In this document: piece after piece, positions 17,050 through 26,772 of the stretch
How positions within the stretch are numbered: position 1 is the stretch's first letter
How the letters are laid out: each line of letters starts with the position of its first letter
Assembly: GCA_036004665.1 (NCBI GenBank)
Contig: DASYRG010000015.1
Span: 1-64,000 of the forward strand
From: JACQGZ01 sp036004665
GTDB taxonomy: Bacteria > Sysuimicrobiota > Sysuimicrobiia > Sysuimicrobiales > Humicultoraceae
Direction of reading: 5' to 3'
DNA length: 64,000 nt
Position numbers and translations under genes: made by a program
The notes under the pieces: generated by a model
Seen by the model: the letters and a program-made list of their open reading frames with translations, nothing else
Told to the model about the DNA's origin: nothing
Databases searched by the model: none

Positions 17050-18225
17050 TCAGGCCCGCTCGAAGACCCCGGCCGCGCCCATTCCGCCGCCGACGCACAT
17101 CGTCACCAGCCCGTAGCGCGCTCCCCGGCGGGCCATCTCATAGAGCAGGGTGGCGGTCATCCGCGCGCCCGTCGCGCCCAGGGGATGGCCGATGGCGATG
17201 GCGCCCCCGTTGACGTTGAGGCGGGCCTCGTCCAGCTCGAGGGCCCGGACCACGGCGAGGGCCTGGGCGGCAAAGGCTTCGTTCAACTCGATCAGGTCCA
17301 CGTCCTCGAGGCGCACCCCCGCCAGCCGCAGCGCCTTGGGAATGGCATCGACCGGGCCGATGCCCATCAGCTCCGGTGGCACTCCGGCGGTGGCGAACGA
17401 GCGGAAGATCCCCAGGGGCCTGACGCCGAGGCGCGCGGCCATCTCATCCGCCATCACGACCACGGCCGCGGCGCCGTCGCTGGTCTGACTGGCGTTGCCG
17501 GCGGTGACGACTCCGTCGCGGGCAAACACGGGAGGCAGCGCGGCCAGACGTTCCAGCGACGTATCCCGGCGCACCCCCTCGTCCACGCTGAAGGCGACCT
17601 CTGTCGGCTGCGGGCGGCCGTTGCCATCCTCCCACCGGGTCACCGTCAGAGGCAGGATTTCGTCGGTGAAGCGCCCCGCTGCGATGGCCGCCGCCGCGCG
17701 CTGATGGCTGCGCAGGCCGAAGGCGTCCTGGTCCTCGCGGCTGACGTGGAAGCGGCGCGCCACGTTCTCAGCGGTGAGTCCCATCGACAGGAAGACCTCC
17801 GGCCACTCCTCTGTGAAGTGGGGGTTGGGCGCGTACTTGTTGCCGGTCATGGGGATGAGCGTCATCGACTCGACGCCGCCGGCGACCGCCACGTCCACCT
17901 GCCCCAGCATGACCTCGTGGGCGGCGGTGGCGACGGCCTGGAGTCCCGAGGAACAAAACCGGTTGACGGTCTGGGCGGAGGCGCTCACCGGCAGCCCGGC
18001 GCGGAGAGCGGCCACGCGGGCGACATTGAGCCCCTGTTCGGCTTCCGGGATGGCGCAGCCGAGGACCACGTCCTCGACCTGGTCGCCGGACAGACCCGGG
18101 ACGCGCCGCACCGCTTCTCGAATGACCGTGGCGGCGAGCTCATCAGGCCGGGTGTCTTTGAGTGCCCCCCGCGGCGACTTGCCGATGGGCGTCCGTACCG
18201 CTGAAACGATCACCGCATCGCGCAT
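17050..18225 (-). CDS. fadA: acetyl-CoA C-acyltransferase (thiolase)
   Basis: A 391-residue thiolase. The nucleophile Cys91 lies in NRFCSSGLQAV, the His in NGGAIAIGHPLGATGAR (about 347) and the second Cys in TMCVGGGMG (about 377). It cleaves 3-ketoacyl-CoA with CoA. Size and motifs fit a degradative thiolase of the FadA/PcaF group. It belongs to the fad operon between azlD and fadE and probably works on the products of FadN. Confidence 0.93.
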   Translation of the reverse strand: MRDAVIVSAVRTPIGKSPRGALKDTRPDELAATVIREAVRRVPGLSGDQVEDVVLGCAIPEAEQGLNVARVAALRAGLPVSASAQTVNRFCSSGLQAVATAAHEVMLGQVDVAVAGGVESMTLIPMTGNKYAPNPHFTEEWPEVFLSMGLTAENVARRFHVSREDQDAFGLRSHQRAAAAIAAGRFTDEILPLTVTRWEDGNGRPQPTEVAFSVDEGVRRDTSLERLAALPPVFARDGVVTAGNASQTSDGAAAVVVMADEMAARLGVRPLGIFRSFATAGVPPELMGIGPVDAIPKALRLAGVRLEDVDLIELNEAFAAQALAVVRALELDEARLNVNGGAIAIGHPLGATGARMTATLLYEMARRGARYGLVTMCVGGGMGAAGVFERA

Positions 18226-18249
18226 CCGATGCCCACCTCACGCCGTAGC

Positions 18250-18549
18250 CTACCTTCCCAGGATTCCGCCTACAGCATACCCGATCAGACCTGCCGCTAA
18301 GGTCAGGAGCAGCGACCGGAAGGGGACGGACAGCAGCGAGGCGACGAAGGCCGCCAGGATCGGCGTCGATGCCCTCAGAGTCCCGTCGGCGCTGACCAGG
18401 GGCAGCACGGCCAGACCGGCAAAGAGCGGCGCGGGAATCCTCTCCAGAATGCCTCGCAGCCACCCGGGTGGAGGGGGCATCAGGACCAGGGCGGCGGCGC
18501 GGCTGCCGTAGGTCATCGCGCCGAGAGCGAGGATCAGGAGGAGGCTCAT
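18250..18549 (-). CDS. azlD: AzlD-family branched-chain amino-acid export subunit
   Basis: A 99-residue membrane protein with about four hydrophobic segments and the AzlD-like start MSLLLILALGAMTYGSRAAAL. I use the ATG at 18549 because it overlaps the azlC stop as ATGA and begins directly with the first helix; a longer frame upstream lies within azlC. AzlC and AzlD together export branched-chain amino acids. Its position between fadN and fadA is unusual. Confidence 0.85.
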   Translation of the reverse strand: MSLLLILALGAMTYGSRAAALVLMPPPPGWLRGILERIPAPLFAGLAVLPLVSADGTLRASTPILAAFVASLLSVPFRSLLLTLAAGLIGYAVGGILGR

Positions 18550-19190
18550 TCCGGCCCGCCTCGATGGGGGGGAAGCGCCACCAGCAGCGCCGCGATCGCA
18601 GGCGCCACCCCTCGCCACGGCGGCCACAGGAGGGCCAGGGCGAGGGCGATGGCCGCTGCGGCGCCGGCCCGCACCAGGAGATGCCCCCGGTTGGCGGAGA
18701 TCGCCGCCAGCCCCACAAACAGGACCGGAAACACCGCTTCCGATATCCCCCGCAGTTCAGTCAGCGCGGCCCCGAGGGTGCCGATCCACGTCCCCAGTGT
18801 CCAGGAGACGTAGGCGAGGACGCCGGTGACCAGAAGGATCAGACTGGCATCGGCTCGGGTGGCCAGAGCCAGCCCCGCCGATTCGTCGATCATGAACCAG
18901 GCCAGCGCCGCCCGCCGGAGGGGAGAGCCGGGCAGGCGCGGTCGCAGCGCCGCGCCGAGGAGAAGGTGCCGCAGGTTCAGCGTGACGGCGGTAATCAGGA
19001 TGGCGGAGAGGGGCGCAGCGGTGACCAGGAGGCTGGCCAGAGCAAACTGCAGCGATCCCGAGAAGATGATCAGCGACGCCAGCACGGCGGGACCGGCCCC
19101 GACCAGCGGCACGGCGGTGGCCCCGTAGATGGTCCCGAAGACGGCGATGGCCAGCGCGACGGGCAGCGCCGCGACGAGGCTTTGACGCAC
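18546..19190 (-). CDS. azlC: AzlC-family branched-chain amino-acid exporter
   Basis: A 214-residue integral membrane protein with the AzlC motifs FSGSLQFAL and LNLRHLLLGAALRP, followed by MIDES. It starts with GTG at 19190, immediately after the fadN stop region (fadN ends at 19192), so translation is coupled. With AzlD it forms a small transporter for branched-chain amino acids. The window also encodes a Liv importer, so both import and export routes are present. Confidence 0.88.
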   Translation of the reverse strand: MRQSLVAALPVALAIAVFGTIYGATAVPLVGAGPAVLASLIIFSGSLQFALASLLVTAAPLSAILITAVTLNLRHLLLGAALRPRLPGSPLRRAALAWFMIDESAGLALATRADASLILLVTGVLAYVSWTLGTWIGTLGAALTELRGISEAVFPVLFVGLAAISANRGHLLVRAGAAAAIALALALLWPPWRGVAPAIAALLVALPPHRGGPE

Positions 19191-19191
19191 C

Positions 19192-21543
19192 TCAGTTGCG
19201 CAGAGGTTTCCCGGTCTGCAGCGTGTGCCGCATCCGCTCTAGCGTCTGCCGTTGCCCCAGCAGGCTGAGGAACGCTTCGCGCTCCAGGTCCAGGAGGTAC
19301 TCCTCCGAGACCCAGGACCCTTCCGGCACCTCACCGCCGGCCATGACGTGGGCAAGCTTGCGGCCCACGACCTCGTCATAGGCGGTGATGTGTCCACCCG
19401 TCTTGAGGATGTAGAGGAGCGACTCCAGCGCCGCGCGCCCGCGCCCGCCGCTCACGCGGATGGGGTCGGGCAGCCGCGGGCGGTGGCCCAGGCGCACCAG
19501 TGAGAGCGCGGCGATCTTGGCCTCGGCGATCGCGCGGTCGGTGTTCAAGGAAATTCCGTCGGAGTCGAGCAGGTACCCCATCCGCAGCGCCTCGTGCGCG
19601 GAGCGGGAGACCTTCGCCAGGGCGACCGTCTCGAAGGTCCAGCGGAGCAGGGGGACCTGATCGGCGGTGACCTCCGCGGGCACGCGCGCCTGCGCGCGAC
19701 GGACCATCTCGGTTGTGCCGGTCCCCGCCGGGATGAGGCCGACCCCTGTCTCGACGAGCCCCATGTAGGTCTCCGCCGCGGCCTGCACCCGGGTGCAGGC
19801 CAGACAGATCTCCGCTCCCCCCCCGAGGGTGCGGCCCGCCGGCGCGCCCACGACCGGCCGGCGCGCGTAGCGGATGCGCTGGGCGAGGGCCTGAAACTGC
19901 CGGATCGCCATGTCGAGCTCTTCCCAGTTGGCCTCCTGCGCCTCCAGCAGGAGCCACATCAGGTTGGCGCCCGCGGAGAAATCCCGCGCCTGGTTGCCGA
20001 TCACCAGGGCGTCGAAGTCTGTCTCCAGGCGGTCGAGAGCCTGGCGCAGCATCAGCCCCGTCCCTTCGCCGATGGTGTTGAGCTTGGAGTGGAACTCCAC
20101 GCCGGCCACACCGTCGCCGAGGTCCACCAGGGAGGCATCGGGATTCCGCGCCACCACGGCGCCCCCCGCTTTGAGATCGGCGAGGATGATGAGGCCGGGG
20201 ATCGGCGCGAGGTCGCGATAGCCGGACTGCGCGACGTCGAAGTATTGCGTCCTCCCGCCCTGCCGCCGGTAGAAAGCGCCCTCCCCCTCGGCCAGGAGCT
20301 GCGCCACGATGGGCGGCACATCCTGACCTTCTGCTGTCAAGCGCCGCACCGCCGCGGCGACGCCGAGGGCGTCCCAGGTCTCGAAGGGTCCGGCGCTCCA
20401 GCCGAACCCCCAGCGCATGGCGCGGTCGACGTTGACGACGTCGTCGCTGATCTCGGGAATCCGGCGGGCGCTGTAGAGGAGGACGTCGCGAAGCAGCTTC
20501 CAAGTGAACCGGCCTCCGTGATCAGATGCCGCAGTGGCGGCCCGGAGCCGTTCGGCCGGGTCATCGATCGCCCGGACGGTCTCTGCCCAGGTGAACGAGG
20601 GCCGCTGCCGCGGCCGGTAGGTCATCGTGGAGAGGTCCAGGGCTTCGAGGTCGCCGTCTCGCCGGCGGTAGAACCCGCCGCCACTCTTTTCACCCAGCCA
20701 TCCGCGGGCCACCATCTCGCGCAGCGGGGCGGGGGCGCGGAAGACCTCTCGCGCTTCGTCCGCGGCCAGATGGTCGTAGGCGTGCTCCGCCACGGATAGG
20801 CCGACGTCGAGCCCGACCAGGTCGGCGGTGCGGAAGGTGGCCGACCGTGGCCGCCCCAGCAGCGGGCCGGTGAGCTCGTCGACCTCCTCGACGGTGAGCC
20901 CCATCTCCAACATCAGGCCGACCGCCCGCATGAAGCCGTAGGTGCCGATGCGGTTGGCGATGAAGTTGGGCGTGTCTTTGGCCGTGACGATGCCCTTGCC
21001 CAGGAGCCGGTCGCCCCACGTCGCCACCTCCGCGGCCACATCTGGGTCGGTGTCGGGCGTGGGAATGATCTCCAGGAGTTTCAGATAGCGAGGCGGGTTG
21101 AAGAAGTGCGCGCCCAGGAAGTGCCGGCGGAACTCCGCCGGCATCTGCGCAGAGATCGTCCCCACCGGGAGACCCGAGGTGTTGGTCGTGACGATCGTCC
21201 CCGACCGCCAGTGCGGAAGCAGCCCCGCCAGCAGCGCCTGCTTGGCCGGCAGGTCCTCAATGATCGCTTCGATGATCCAATCGGCCTCGGCGGCGCGCGC
21301 CAGGTCGCTTTCGATGGACCCGGCCTCGATGAGCCGGTCGAAGTCCGGCAGGAAGAGCGGAGCTGGGTCGATCTTCCGCAGCGCCTGGCGGGCCCGGGAG
21401 GCGAGGTCGCCGAGGTCGAGCATGAGGGTGGGGATGCCGGCGTTGGCCAGGTGCGCGGCGATGGCCTGCCCCATCGTGCCCGCCCCAAGGACGGCGGCGC
21501 GCCTGAGCGCCGTGCGGCGCACCGCCGGTGCGATCGTCTGCAT
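19192..21543 (-). CDS. fadN: 3-hydroxyacyl-CoA dehydrogenase / enoyl-CoA hydratase fusion (FadN type)
   Basis: A 783-residue bifunctional beta-oxidation enzyme. The N-terminal NAD-binding dehydrogenase begins with GAGTMG at residues 20-25 and has the second dehydrogenase domain to about 450. The C-terminal part is a crotonase-fold hydratase (GNQARDFSAGANL and APAGRTLGGGAEI, both oxyanion-forming stretches). The order dehydrogenase-then-hydratase is that of Bacillus FadN, opposite to Escherichia FadB. It hydrates enoyl-CoA and oxidises the 3-hydroxy product. It is first in the fad operon, with GAAGG shortly before the ATG. Confidence 0.92.
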   Translation of the reverse strand: MQTIAPAVRRTALRRAAVLGAGTMGQAIAAHLANAGIPTLMLDLGDLASRARQALRKIDPAPLFLPDFDRLIEAGSIESDLARAAEADWIIEAIIEDLPAKQALLAGLLPHWRSGTIVTTNTSGLPVGTISAQMPAEFRRHFLGAHFFNPPRYLKLLEIIPTPDTDPDVAAEVATWGDRLLGKGIVTAKDTPNFIANRIGTYGFMRAVGLMLEMGLTVEEVDELTGPLLGRPRSATFRTADLVGLDVGLSVAEHAYDHLAADEAREVFRAPAPLREMVARGWLGEKSGGGFYRRRDGDLEALDLSTMTYRPRQRPSFTWAETVRAIDDPAERLRAATAASDHGGRFTWKLLRDVLLYSARRIPEISDDVVNVDRAMRWGFGWSAGPFETWDALGVAAAVRRLTAEGQDVPPIVAQLLAEGEGAFYRRQGGRTQYFDVAQSGYRDLAPIPGLIILADLKAGGAVVARNPDASLVDLGDGVAGVEFHSKLNTIGEGTGLMLRQALDRLETDFDALVIGNQARDFSAGANLMWLLLEAQEANWEELDMAIRQFQALAQRIRYARRPVVGAPAGRTLGGGAEICLACTRVQAAAETYMGLVETGVGLIPAGTGTTEMVRRAQARVPAEVTADQVPLLRWTFETVALAKVSRSAHEALRMGYLLDSDGISLNTDRAIAEAKIAALSLVRLGHRPRLPDPIRVSGGRGRAALESLLYILKTGGHITAYDEVVGRKLAHVMAGGEVPEGSWVSEEYLLDLEREAFLSLLGQRQTLERMRHTLQTGKPLRN

Positions 21544-21617
21544 GCGCCTTCAGTCTACTGCGCCGCGGCGGACGCCCGCCATGCCGTGCGTGCTGGCCCG
21601 GCACGGGCGCGAGATCC

Positions 21618-23321
21618 TCAGTCAGGGTCGAGCCGGGCGAGAATCCCTTCCATGAGGCCGATGCCGCGCTCCAGCGTGGCCGGGTCGAAGGCGAAGCGCG
21701 CGCCGGCCTCGCCGTAGAGCTCGGGGAAGGAGGCGGTGCCGCCGCGGGCGAGGGCCCGGCGGTAGGCGGCCACGGCCGCATCCTGATCGCGCAGTGCGTG
21801 GCCCCAGACCTGGACCGCGCCCAGCTGCGCCAGCCCATACTCCACGTAGTAGAAGGGCACCGTGTGGATGTGGTGCTTGTGCTGCCACCCCGCGGCCATG
21901 TGCGCCTCGAGCCCGCTCCACTCGACCCCGGGCATGAACCGCTCCCACAGCGCCGTCCAGGCGGCGTCGCAGCGGCTCGGGTCGCCGGCGTCCTCAGGAT
22001 GCTCGTAGACCCAGTGCTGAAAGCCGTCCACGACGGCCATGTAGGGCCAGAACAGGATGATCTGTTCCAGGTGCTCGATGTGCGCGCGTGCGGCGTCGCC
22101 CTCGCTGTAGAAGCCTCCTTCGGAAGCGGCGAGATAGGGTGAGGCCAACAGCTCCATGCTCATCGACGCGACCTCGCCGAACTCGGCTCCGACCACTCGC
22201 TGTTGCAGATAGGGGAGCGCGTTGCGCTCGAAGACGTGGAAGGCGTGGCCGGCCTCGTGCAGCAGCGTCTGGACGTCGCCGTGCAGTCCCACGGCGTTCA
22301 TGAAGATGAACGGTCGCTTCGACGCGGCAAAGCTGGTGCAGTAGCCCCCGGGTCCCTTGCCCTTCCGGTTGGTCAGGTCGAGGAGCGCCTCCTGGATCAT
22401 GGTGTCGAAGTAGACGCCGAGGCGGTCATCGACGCGGTGGAAGATCGCCGCGGCGCGGCCCTGCAGTTCGGCCGCGTCGTGGAACGGGGTGAGGGGAGGC
22501 CGTCCCAGGGAGTCCGCCGGCAGATCCCAGGGGCGGAGCGTTTCCACCCCGAGGCGGCGGCGCCGCCGCTCGTAGACCCGCCGAGCGGCCGACACCACCA
22601 CCTGCGCGATGGCCTCGCGGAAGCTCGCGCAGTCGCTGGGAGAATAGTCGAAGCGGTGCAGTTGCTGCCATTTGAACGCCCGGTAGTCGCCCGCGGTCGC
22701 GTTGGCGGCGATGCGTTGCCGCAGGGTGAGGAGCTGCCGCCACAGCTCTGCGATCGCGTCGTAGTCGGCCGCTTGCCGCTCGGCGGCCAGACGCCAGGCC
22801 CGTTCCCGCACCGACCGATCAGGGTCTTTGCCGAAGGGCCGCAGTTGAGGGAGCGTCAGTTCCCGCCCATCCCAGCGCACCGTCTGCGCGCCCAGGATCT
22901 TGTTGTGCCGGATGACGAGTTTCTGCTCTTCTGCCAGCAGCGCCAGGTTGGGCTCGCGAAAGATCGCGGCGTCGGCGGCCATCTTGCGCAGCGGCAGGGC
23001 GAAGCCGTGCGGGGCCCGCCCGCTGGCGAGCAGATGCGCCTTAAGACCCTGCTCCGCCGCCTGCGCCGCGGGGAAGATCTGCTCGAGGAAGAGGTGGTAC
23101 TGCCGCTCCGCTTCCTCATCTGTGGTGTTCTGCGTTGTGGCCACGCGCAGGCGGGCCTGTGTTTCGCTGATGCGCTCGGAGAGCCAGGTCCAGTCCGTCA
23201 GGAATTCGGCAACGCTGCCGGCGGTCAGCGTCCGACCGGCCAGATCGCGATAGTAGGGCTCGATCTGCGCCCACGACCAGCCGGCGAAGCTGGTGGGGTC
23301 CGTTGTCACCGACGCAAACAC
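21618..23321 (-). CDS. M3 family oligoendopeptidase (second copy)
   Basis: A 567-residue M3B zinc peptidase with the motif TLLHEAGHAFH and the downstream GEVASMSMELLASPYL carrying the third ligand. It is clearly related to the protein at 13501-15225 but diverged, so it is a paralogue rather than a recent duplicate. The start is GTG at 23321 with GGAGG about 10 bases upstream. It has no signal peptide. It follows the penicillin-acylase-like gene by 22 bases and may be co-transcribed with it. Confidence 0.9.
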   Translation of the reverse strand: MFASVTTDPTSFAGWSWAQIEPYYRDLAGRTLTAGSVAEFLTDWTWLSERISETQARLRVATTQNTTDEEAERQYHLFLEQIFPAAQAAEQGLKAHLLASGRAPHGFALPLRKMAADAAIFREPNLALLAEEQKLVIRHNKILGAQTVRWDGRELTLPQLRPFGKDPDRSVRERAWRLAAERQAADYDAIAELWRQLLTLRQRIAANATAGDYRAFKWQQLHRFDYSPSDCASFREAIAQVVVSAARRVYERRRRRLGVETLRPWDLPADSLGRPPLTPFHDAAELQGRAAAIFHRVDDRLGVYFDTMIQEALLDLTNRKGKGPGGYCTSFAASKRPFIFMNAVGLHGDVQTLLHEAGHAFHVFERNALPYLQQRVVGAEFGEVASMSMELLASPYLAASEGGFYSEGDAARAHIEHLEQIILFWPYMAVVDGFQHWVYEHPEDAGDPSRCDAAWTALWERFMPGVEWSGLEAHMAAGWQHKHHIHTVPFYYVEYGLAQLGAVQVWGHALRDQDAAVAAYRRALARGGTASFPELYGEAGARFAFDPATLERGIGLMEGILARLDPD

Positions 23322-23343
23322 GGGTGGGATCCTCCCGAGCGGC

Positions 23344-25710
23344 TCAGGGCGGCGTCAGTCGCAGGGTGCCTTCCTGCGCCGCGAGGATGGCGTCTCGTTC
23401 GTAGAGCATCGGATGATACTCCGCCGCGGCCCACATCGTAACGAAGTCGCGGTAGTGGCGGTGGAAGGGGATCCCGCTCTGTCCGGTGCCGTGGATGGCG
23501 CGGGCGCTGTTCCAATCCTTCGTGTCGATGAGCTGCCGGTACGAGGCGGCCGCCACCGTTCGGTAGGGCGTTTCCGGATCGAACGCCGCGACGTTTACGG
23601 TGAAGGCATCCCCTCCGATCTCGGGAGGCGTGGCGTTGAAGATCCACCCCAGCCCACGCTGGCTCCCCAGGGCGTGCTGCAGCGTCGGCGTGTGCAACCG
23701 GCCCCACCGCCAGGCGCCCCGATCTGGGCCCAGCGCGGCTTCCAGATCGACCACCGTCCGCGCCAACGCCTGCTCGATCACCCGGTCGCGCCCCTCTCCC
23801 CACCAGGGATCGGCGGGCCGGCCGGACATCTCCAACAGGAACAGCAGCGGCGCGTCACCCCGCCGCAGGTAGCGGCGGTAGAGATCCCGATCGAGGGCGT
23901 CTTTGAACACAAGGTGGGAGAGGTTCACCACGAGCGCTTCGTAGAGGGCCGCGGGGCGGGAGTCGGGCCTCACCATGCCGTCCCACTCTGTGATCTCTTT
24001 GAAGAGGGCGGCCAGCGCGGGATCGGCGACGCGGACGCCCTGCCAGGCCTCGATGAAGCGGCGCGCGGGGAGTGAGAGGACGTCCCTTTGGATCGACCCC
24101 ATGTCGTCGTGGCTGAGGCGGGGTCTCTCAGCCAGCAGCGCGCTGATGCGCGCGGCGCGGAACCCCACGTCGAAGTCATGGCCCAGCTCTTGGGGAAAGC
24201 CGGGCGGGGTGACGCGGTTGTTGGCCGTGACGATAACGCCTCCGGCGGGATTAAACGTGGTGGGCAGCTGCTCGTGTGGAATGTACCCTTGCCATTCGAA
24301 GGCGCCGGTCCAACCGGGGACGGGCAGGCGGCCGTCAGTCCCCGCCGGACGGATCGGGATCCGCCCGGGGGCCACGTAGCCGATGTTTCCCTCTCGATCG
24401 GCGAAGACGAAGTTCTGGGCGGGGACCGACCACTCACGCAGGGCCTCATAGAAGTCAGTCCAGTTGGCGGCCCGGTTGATCCCCAGGGCTGCCTGCAGAA
24501 TGCGGTCGGGATCATACGCCGTCCAACGCAGCGCCATGAAGGAGCCAAGGTTGCGCACGGCCGCATTGAGGATCGGCCCGTGCCGGGTCACGCGCACCAC
24601 GACGATCTCGGCCTCGGCCTGCCCCTTCACGCGGATCTCCTCGCGGAAGACCTTCGCCCGCTCCCACTGGCCCTGATAGAGGTAGAGGGTCGGATCTCGA
24701 GGGTGGAAGCGCTCCACGTAGAGATCCTGGACGTCGGGGTTGACGTTCGTGGCGCCCCAGGCGATGTGGCGGTTGTGGCCGATGAGGACGCTGGGCACCC
24801 CGGCGAAGGAGGCCCCGGTGACGTCGTACCCGCCGCCGACCAGGTGGTTCTCGTACCAGACCGACGGCATCTGGATGTCGAGGTGGATGTCGTTGGCCAG
24901 CAGCGCCCCCGAGGTCGACCGCGACGGGGCCACCACCCAGTTGTTGCTCCCGGCGCCCAGCGTTCCCGCGAGAAGCGCCGCGAAGGGCAGTCCCGCGGGC
25001 GGAGTCAACCCGGGTAGACCGCCCCCTGCCGTAATCGTCGGGGTGCCGGGCGCCTGATTGGGAAGGAGCAGTTGGATTCCCTCCTCCCCGAAGCGGATGG
25101 CCAGCCCGGCGCGCAGCAGTTCACTCCGCCAGGTGCCGCCGAGCACCCAGGCCATCAGCTTGGCGAAACTGAGGCTATCCACCGGCGTCCAGGGTTCGGG
25201 CTGGAAGCGCAGCAGGAGGAATTCCAGCGGCAGGCGCGCCCGATGGGTTTCGATGAAGGCGTTGACCCCCGCGCTGTACGCCTGCGCCGCCTCGATGGCG
25301 GCGGCGGTGGGGGGGTTGGCCGCCCCTGCCGGGGCGATGGACGCCCAGCCCTCCTCCGCCGCGCGCCGCAGTCCGAGGACGCGCATCAGCCGATCGGTCT
25401 CCAGCGTCACGGGCCCGAAGATCTCGGAGAGGCGTCCCGCGGCGAGGCGGCGGGAGAGATCCATCTGCCAGAGCCGGTCCTGAGCGTGAACGTAGCCCTG
25501 GGCGAAGAAGAGGTCGGCCGCCGACTGCGCGTAGATGTGCGGGATGCCCCAGCGGTCGCGGATGACCTCGACGGACGCCCGCAGACCGGGGACGGTGATG
25601 GTGCCCGAGACCTGCGGGAAGGGACGCCGCACCAGGTAGGCGGCGCCGCCCCCCGCCACCAGCACGAGCGCGAGGGCGAGGGCGAGCAGCACGCGAGCCA
25701 GCGGGCGCAC
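23344..25710 (-). CDS. penicillin acylase family protein (Ntn hydrolase)
   Basis: A 788-residue secreted or membrane-anchored precursor. Residues 1-27 form a hydrophobic signal/anchor. The alpha chain follows, with VIRDRWGIPHIYAQS and AQGYVHAQDRLWQMD. The nucleophile of the beta chain is Ser255 in GAGSNNWVV, where autocatalytic cleavage would occur. The family hydrolyses amides such as beta-lactams, acyl-homoserine lactones or other N-acyl compounds, and the substrate here is unknown. The start is GTG at 25710. It is divergent from the CDF transporter with 64 bases between. Confidence 0.9.
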   Translation of the reverse strand: MRPLARVLLALALALVLVAGGGAAYLVRRPFPQVSGTITVPGLRASVEVIRDRWGIPHIYAQSAADLFFAQGYVHAQDRLWQMDLSRRLAAGRLSEIFGPVTLETDRLMRVLGLRRAAEEGWASIAPAGAANPPTAAAIEAAQAYSAGVNAFIETHRARLPLEFLLLRFQPEPWTPVDSLSFAKLMAWVLGGTWRSELLRAGLAIRFGEEGIQLLLPNQAPGTPTITAGGGLPGLTPPAGLPFAALLAGTLGAGSNNWVVAPSRSTSGALLANDIHLDIQMPSVWYENHLVGGGYDVTGASFAGVPSVLIGHNRHIAWGATNVNPDVQDLYVERFHPRDPTLYLYQGQWERAKVFREEIRVKGQAEAEIVVVRVTRHGPILNAAVRNLGSFMALRWTAYDPDRILQAALGINRAANWTDFYEALREWSVPAQNFVFADREGNIGYVAPGRIPIRPAGTDGRLPVPGWTGAFEWQGYIPHEQLPTTFNPAGGVIVTANNRVTPPGFPQELGHDFDVGFRAARISALLAERPRLSHDDMGSIQRDVLSLPARRFIEAWQGVRVADPALAALFKEITEWDGMVRPDSRPAALYEALVVNLSHLVFKDALDRDLYRRYLRRGDAPLLFLLEMSGRPADPWWGEGRDRVIEQALARTVVDLEAALGPDRGAWRWGRLHTPTLQHALGSQRGLGWIFNATPPEIGGDAFTVNVAAFDPETPYRTVAAASYRQLIDTKDWNSARAIHGTGQSGIPFHRHYRDFVTMWAAAEYHPMLYERDAILAAQEGTLRLTPP

Positions 25711-25774
25711 GCCGGTGGTTTCCCCTCTCCGGGGCCACTTCCTGCGGTCAGCAGCCGCATGCTACAGTGAGACG

Positions 25775-26695
25775 GTGGCGCAGCTGCCCGTCGCGGCGCG
25801 CGTTCCCGTGCGCGCCGCGCTTCTCTCCGTCGCCGTGAGCGTGGTGCTGCTGGCGCTGAAGTTCGGCGCCTACCTCTTCACCGGTTCGGCGGCGATCCTC
25901 TCCGACGCGGCGGAGTCGGTCCTCAACGTCCTCACCGCCAATCTGGCCCTGATCAGCCTGATGATCGCGGCGCGTCCGCCCGACGCCGGGCATCGTTATG
26001 GGCACGGCAAGGCGGAGTACGTGAGCAGCGCCAGCGAGGGCGCGTTAATCCTGATCACCGGTCTCATCGTGGTCGGCAACGCGGTGCGCCGCTTCGTGCG
26101 CCCCGTGCCGCTGGCATCCCTGCCCCTCGGTCTGGGGCTCGTCACCGTCGCCGCCGTCGCGAACTTCCTCGTGGCCAGGTTCCTCCTGCGCATCTCCCGC
26201 GAGCACGATGCCGTCGTGCTGGAGGCGGACGCGCGCCATCTCTTCGCCGACGTGGTGACCTCCGTGGGAGTGGTGGCCGGGCTGGGGCTGCAGCAGGCGA
26301 CGGGGCGGCTCTGGCTGGACCCCCTGATCGCCGTGCTCGTGGGCGCCCACATCGCCAGGCTGGGGTGGGGAGTCTCCCGCGGCTCCGTTGGAGGCCTGAT
26401 GGACGCCCCCCTGCCGCAGGACGAAGAAGCCAGAGTGCGCGCCATTCTGGCCGATCACGCCGACGACATTGTCAACTATCATGAACTGCGCACCCGCAAG
26501 GCGGGCTCGGACCGCTTCGTCGATCTGCACCTGGTGCTGCACCGCACCCTCTCCGTAGGGCAGGCGCATACGCTCTGCGACGACCTGGAGGAACACATCC
26601 GGCAGGTGTTGCCCCGCACCGACATCACGATCCACGTCGAGCCCTGCGGTCGGGCCTGCGTCCGCTGCGCCGCCCTGGCCGCCTCGCGGTCTTGA
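25775..26695 (+). CDS. cation diffusion facilitator (CDF) family transporter
   Basis: A 306-residue CDF exporter with six transmembrane helices. The metal-site helices carry ILSDAAESVLNVL and DARHLFADVVTSV, and the histidine-containing loop is AGHRYGHGKAEY. A C-terminal cytoplasmic domain ends with a Cys-rich tail (CGRACVRCAAL). It would export Zn, Fe or Mn against protons. The frame is open upstream to 25715, but homologues start near the first helix, so GTG 25775 is preferred. A TACAGT sequence 7 bases before the GTG could make this a leaderless message. Confidence 0.85.
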   Translation: MAQLPVAARVPVRAALLSVAVSVVLLALKFGAYLFTGSAAILSDAAESVLNVLTANLALISLMIAARPPDAGHRYGHGKAEYVSSASEGALILITGLIVVGNAVRRFVRPVPLASLPLGLGLVTVAAVANFLVARFLLRISREHDAVVLEADARHLFADVVTSVGVVAGLGLQQATGRLWLDPLIAVLVGAHIARLGWGVSRGSVGGLMDAPLPQDEEARVRAILADHADDIVNYHELRTRKAGSDRFVDLHLVLHRTLSVGQAHTLCDDLEEHIRQVLPRTDITIHVEPCGRACVRCAALAASRS

Positions 26696-26734
26696 CGGCG
26701 CTGCCGGGGGGAAGATAGCCTTAGGGTCAGGCGA

Positions 26735-26752
26735 ATTTAGCCTCGACTAAAT
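26735..26752. promoter_or_regulatory. palindromic operator candidate (metalloregulator box)
   Basis: ATTTAG-CCTCGA-CTAAAT is an 18-base inverted repeat with 6-base arms, 20 bases before the multicopper oxidase ATG. It is AT-rich in a GC-rich background. A DtxR-type regulator is the last gene of the downstream operon. DtxR/MntR family boxes are palindromes with TTAG/CTAA-type arms, so autoregulation of the metal cassette is a reasonable inference. Confidence 0.5.
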
Positions 26753-26772
26753 CTCCGCCTCGAGGGTCCACG

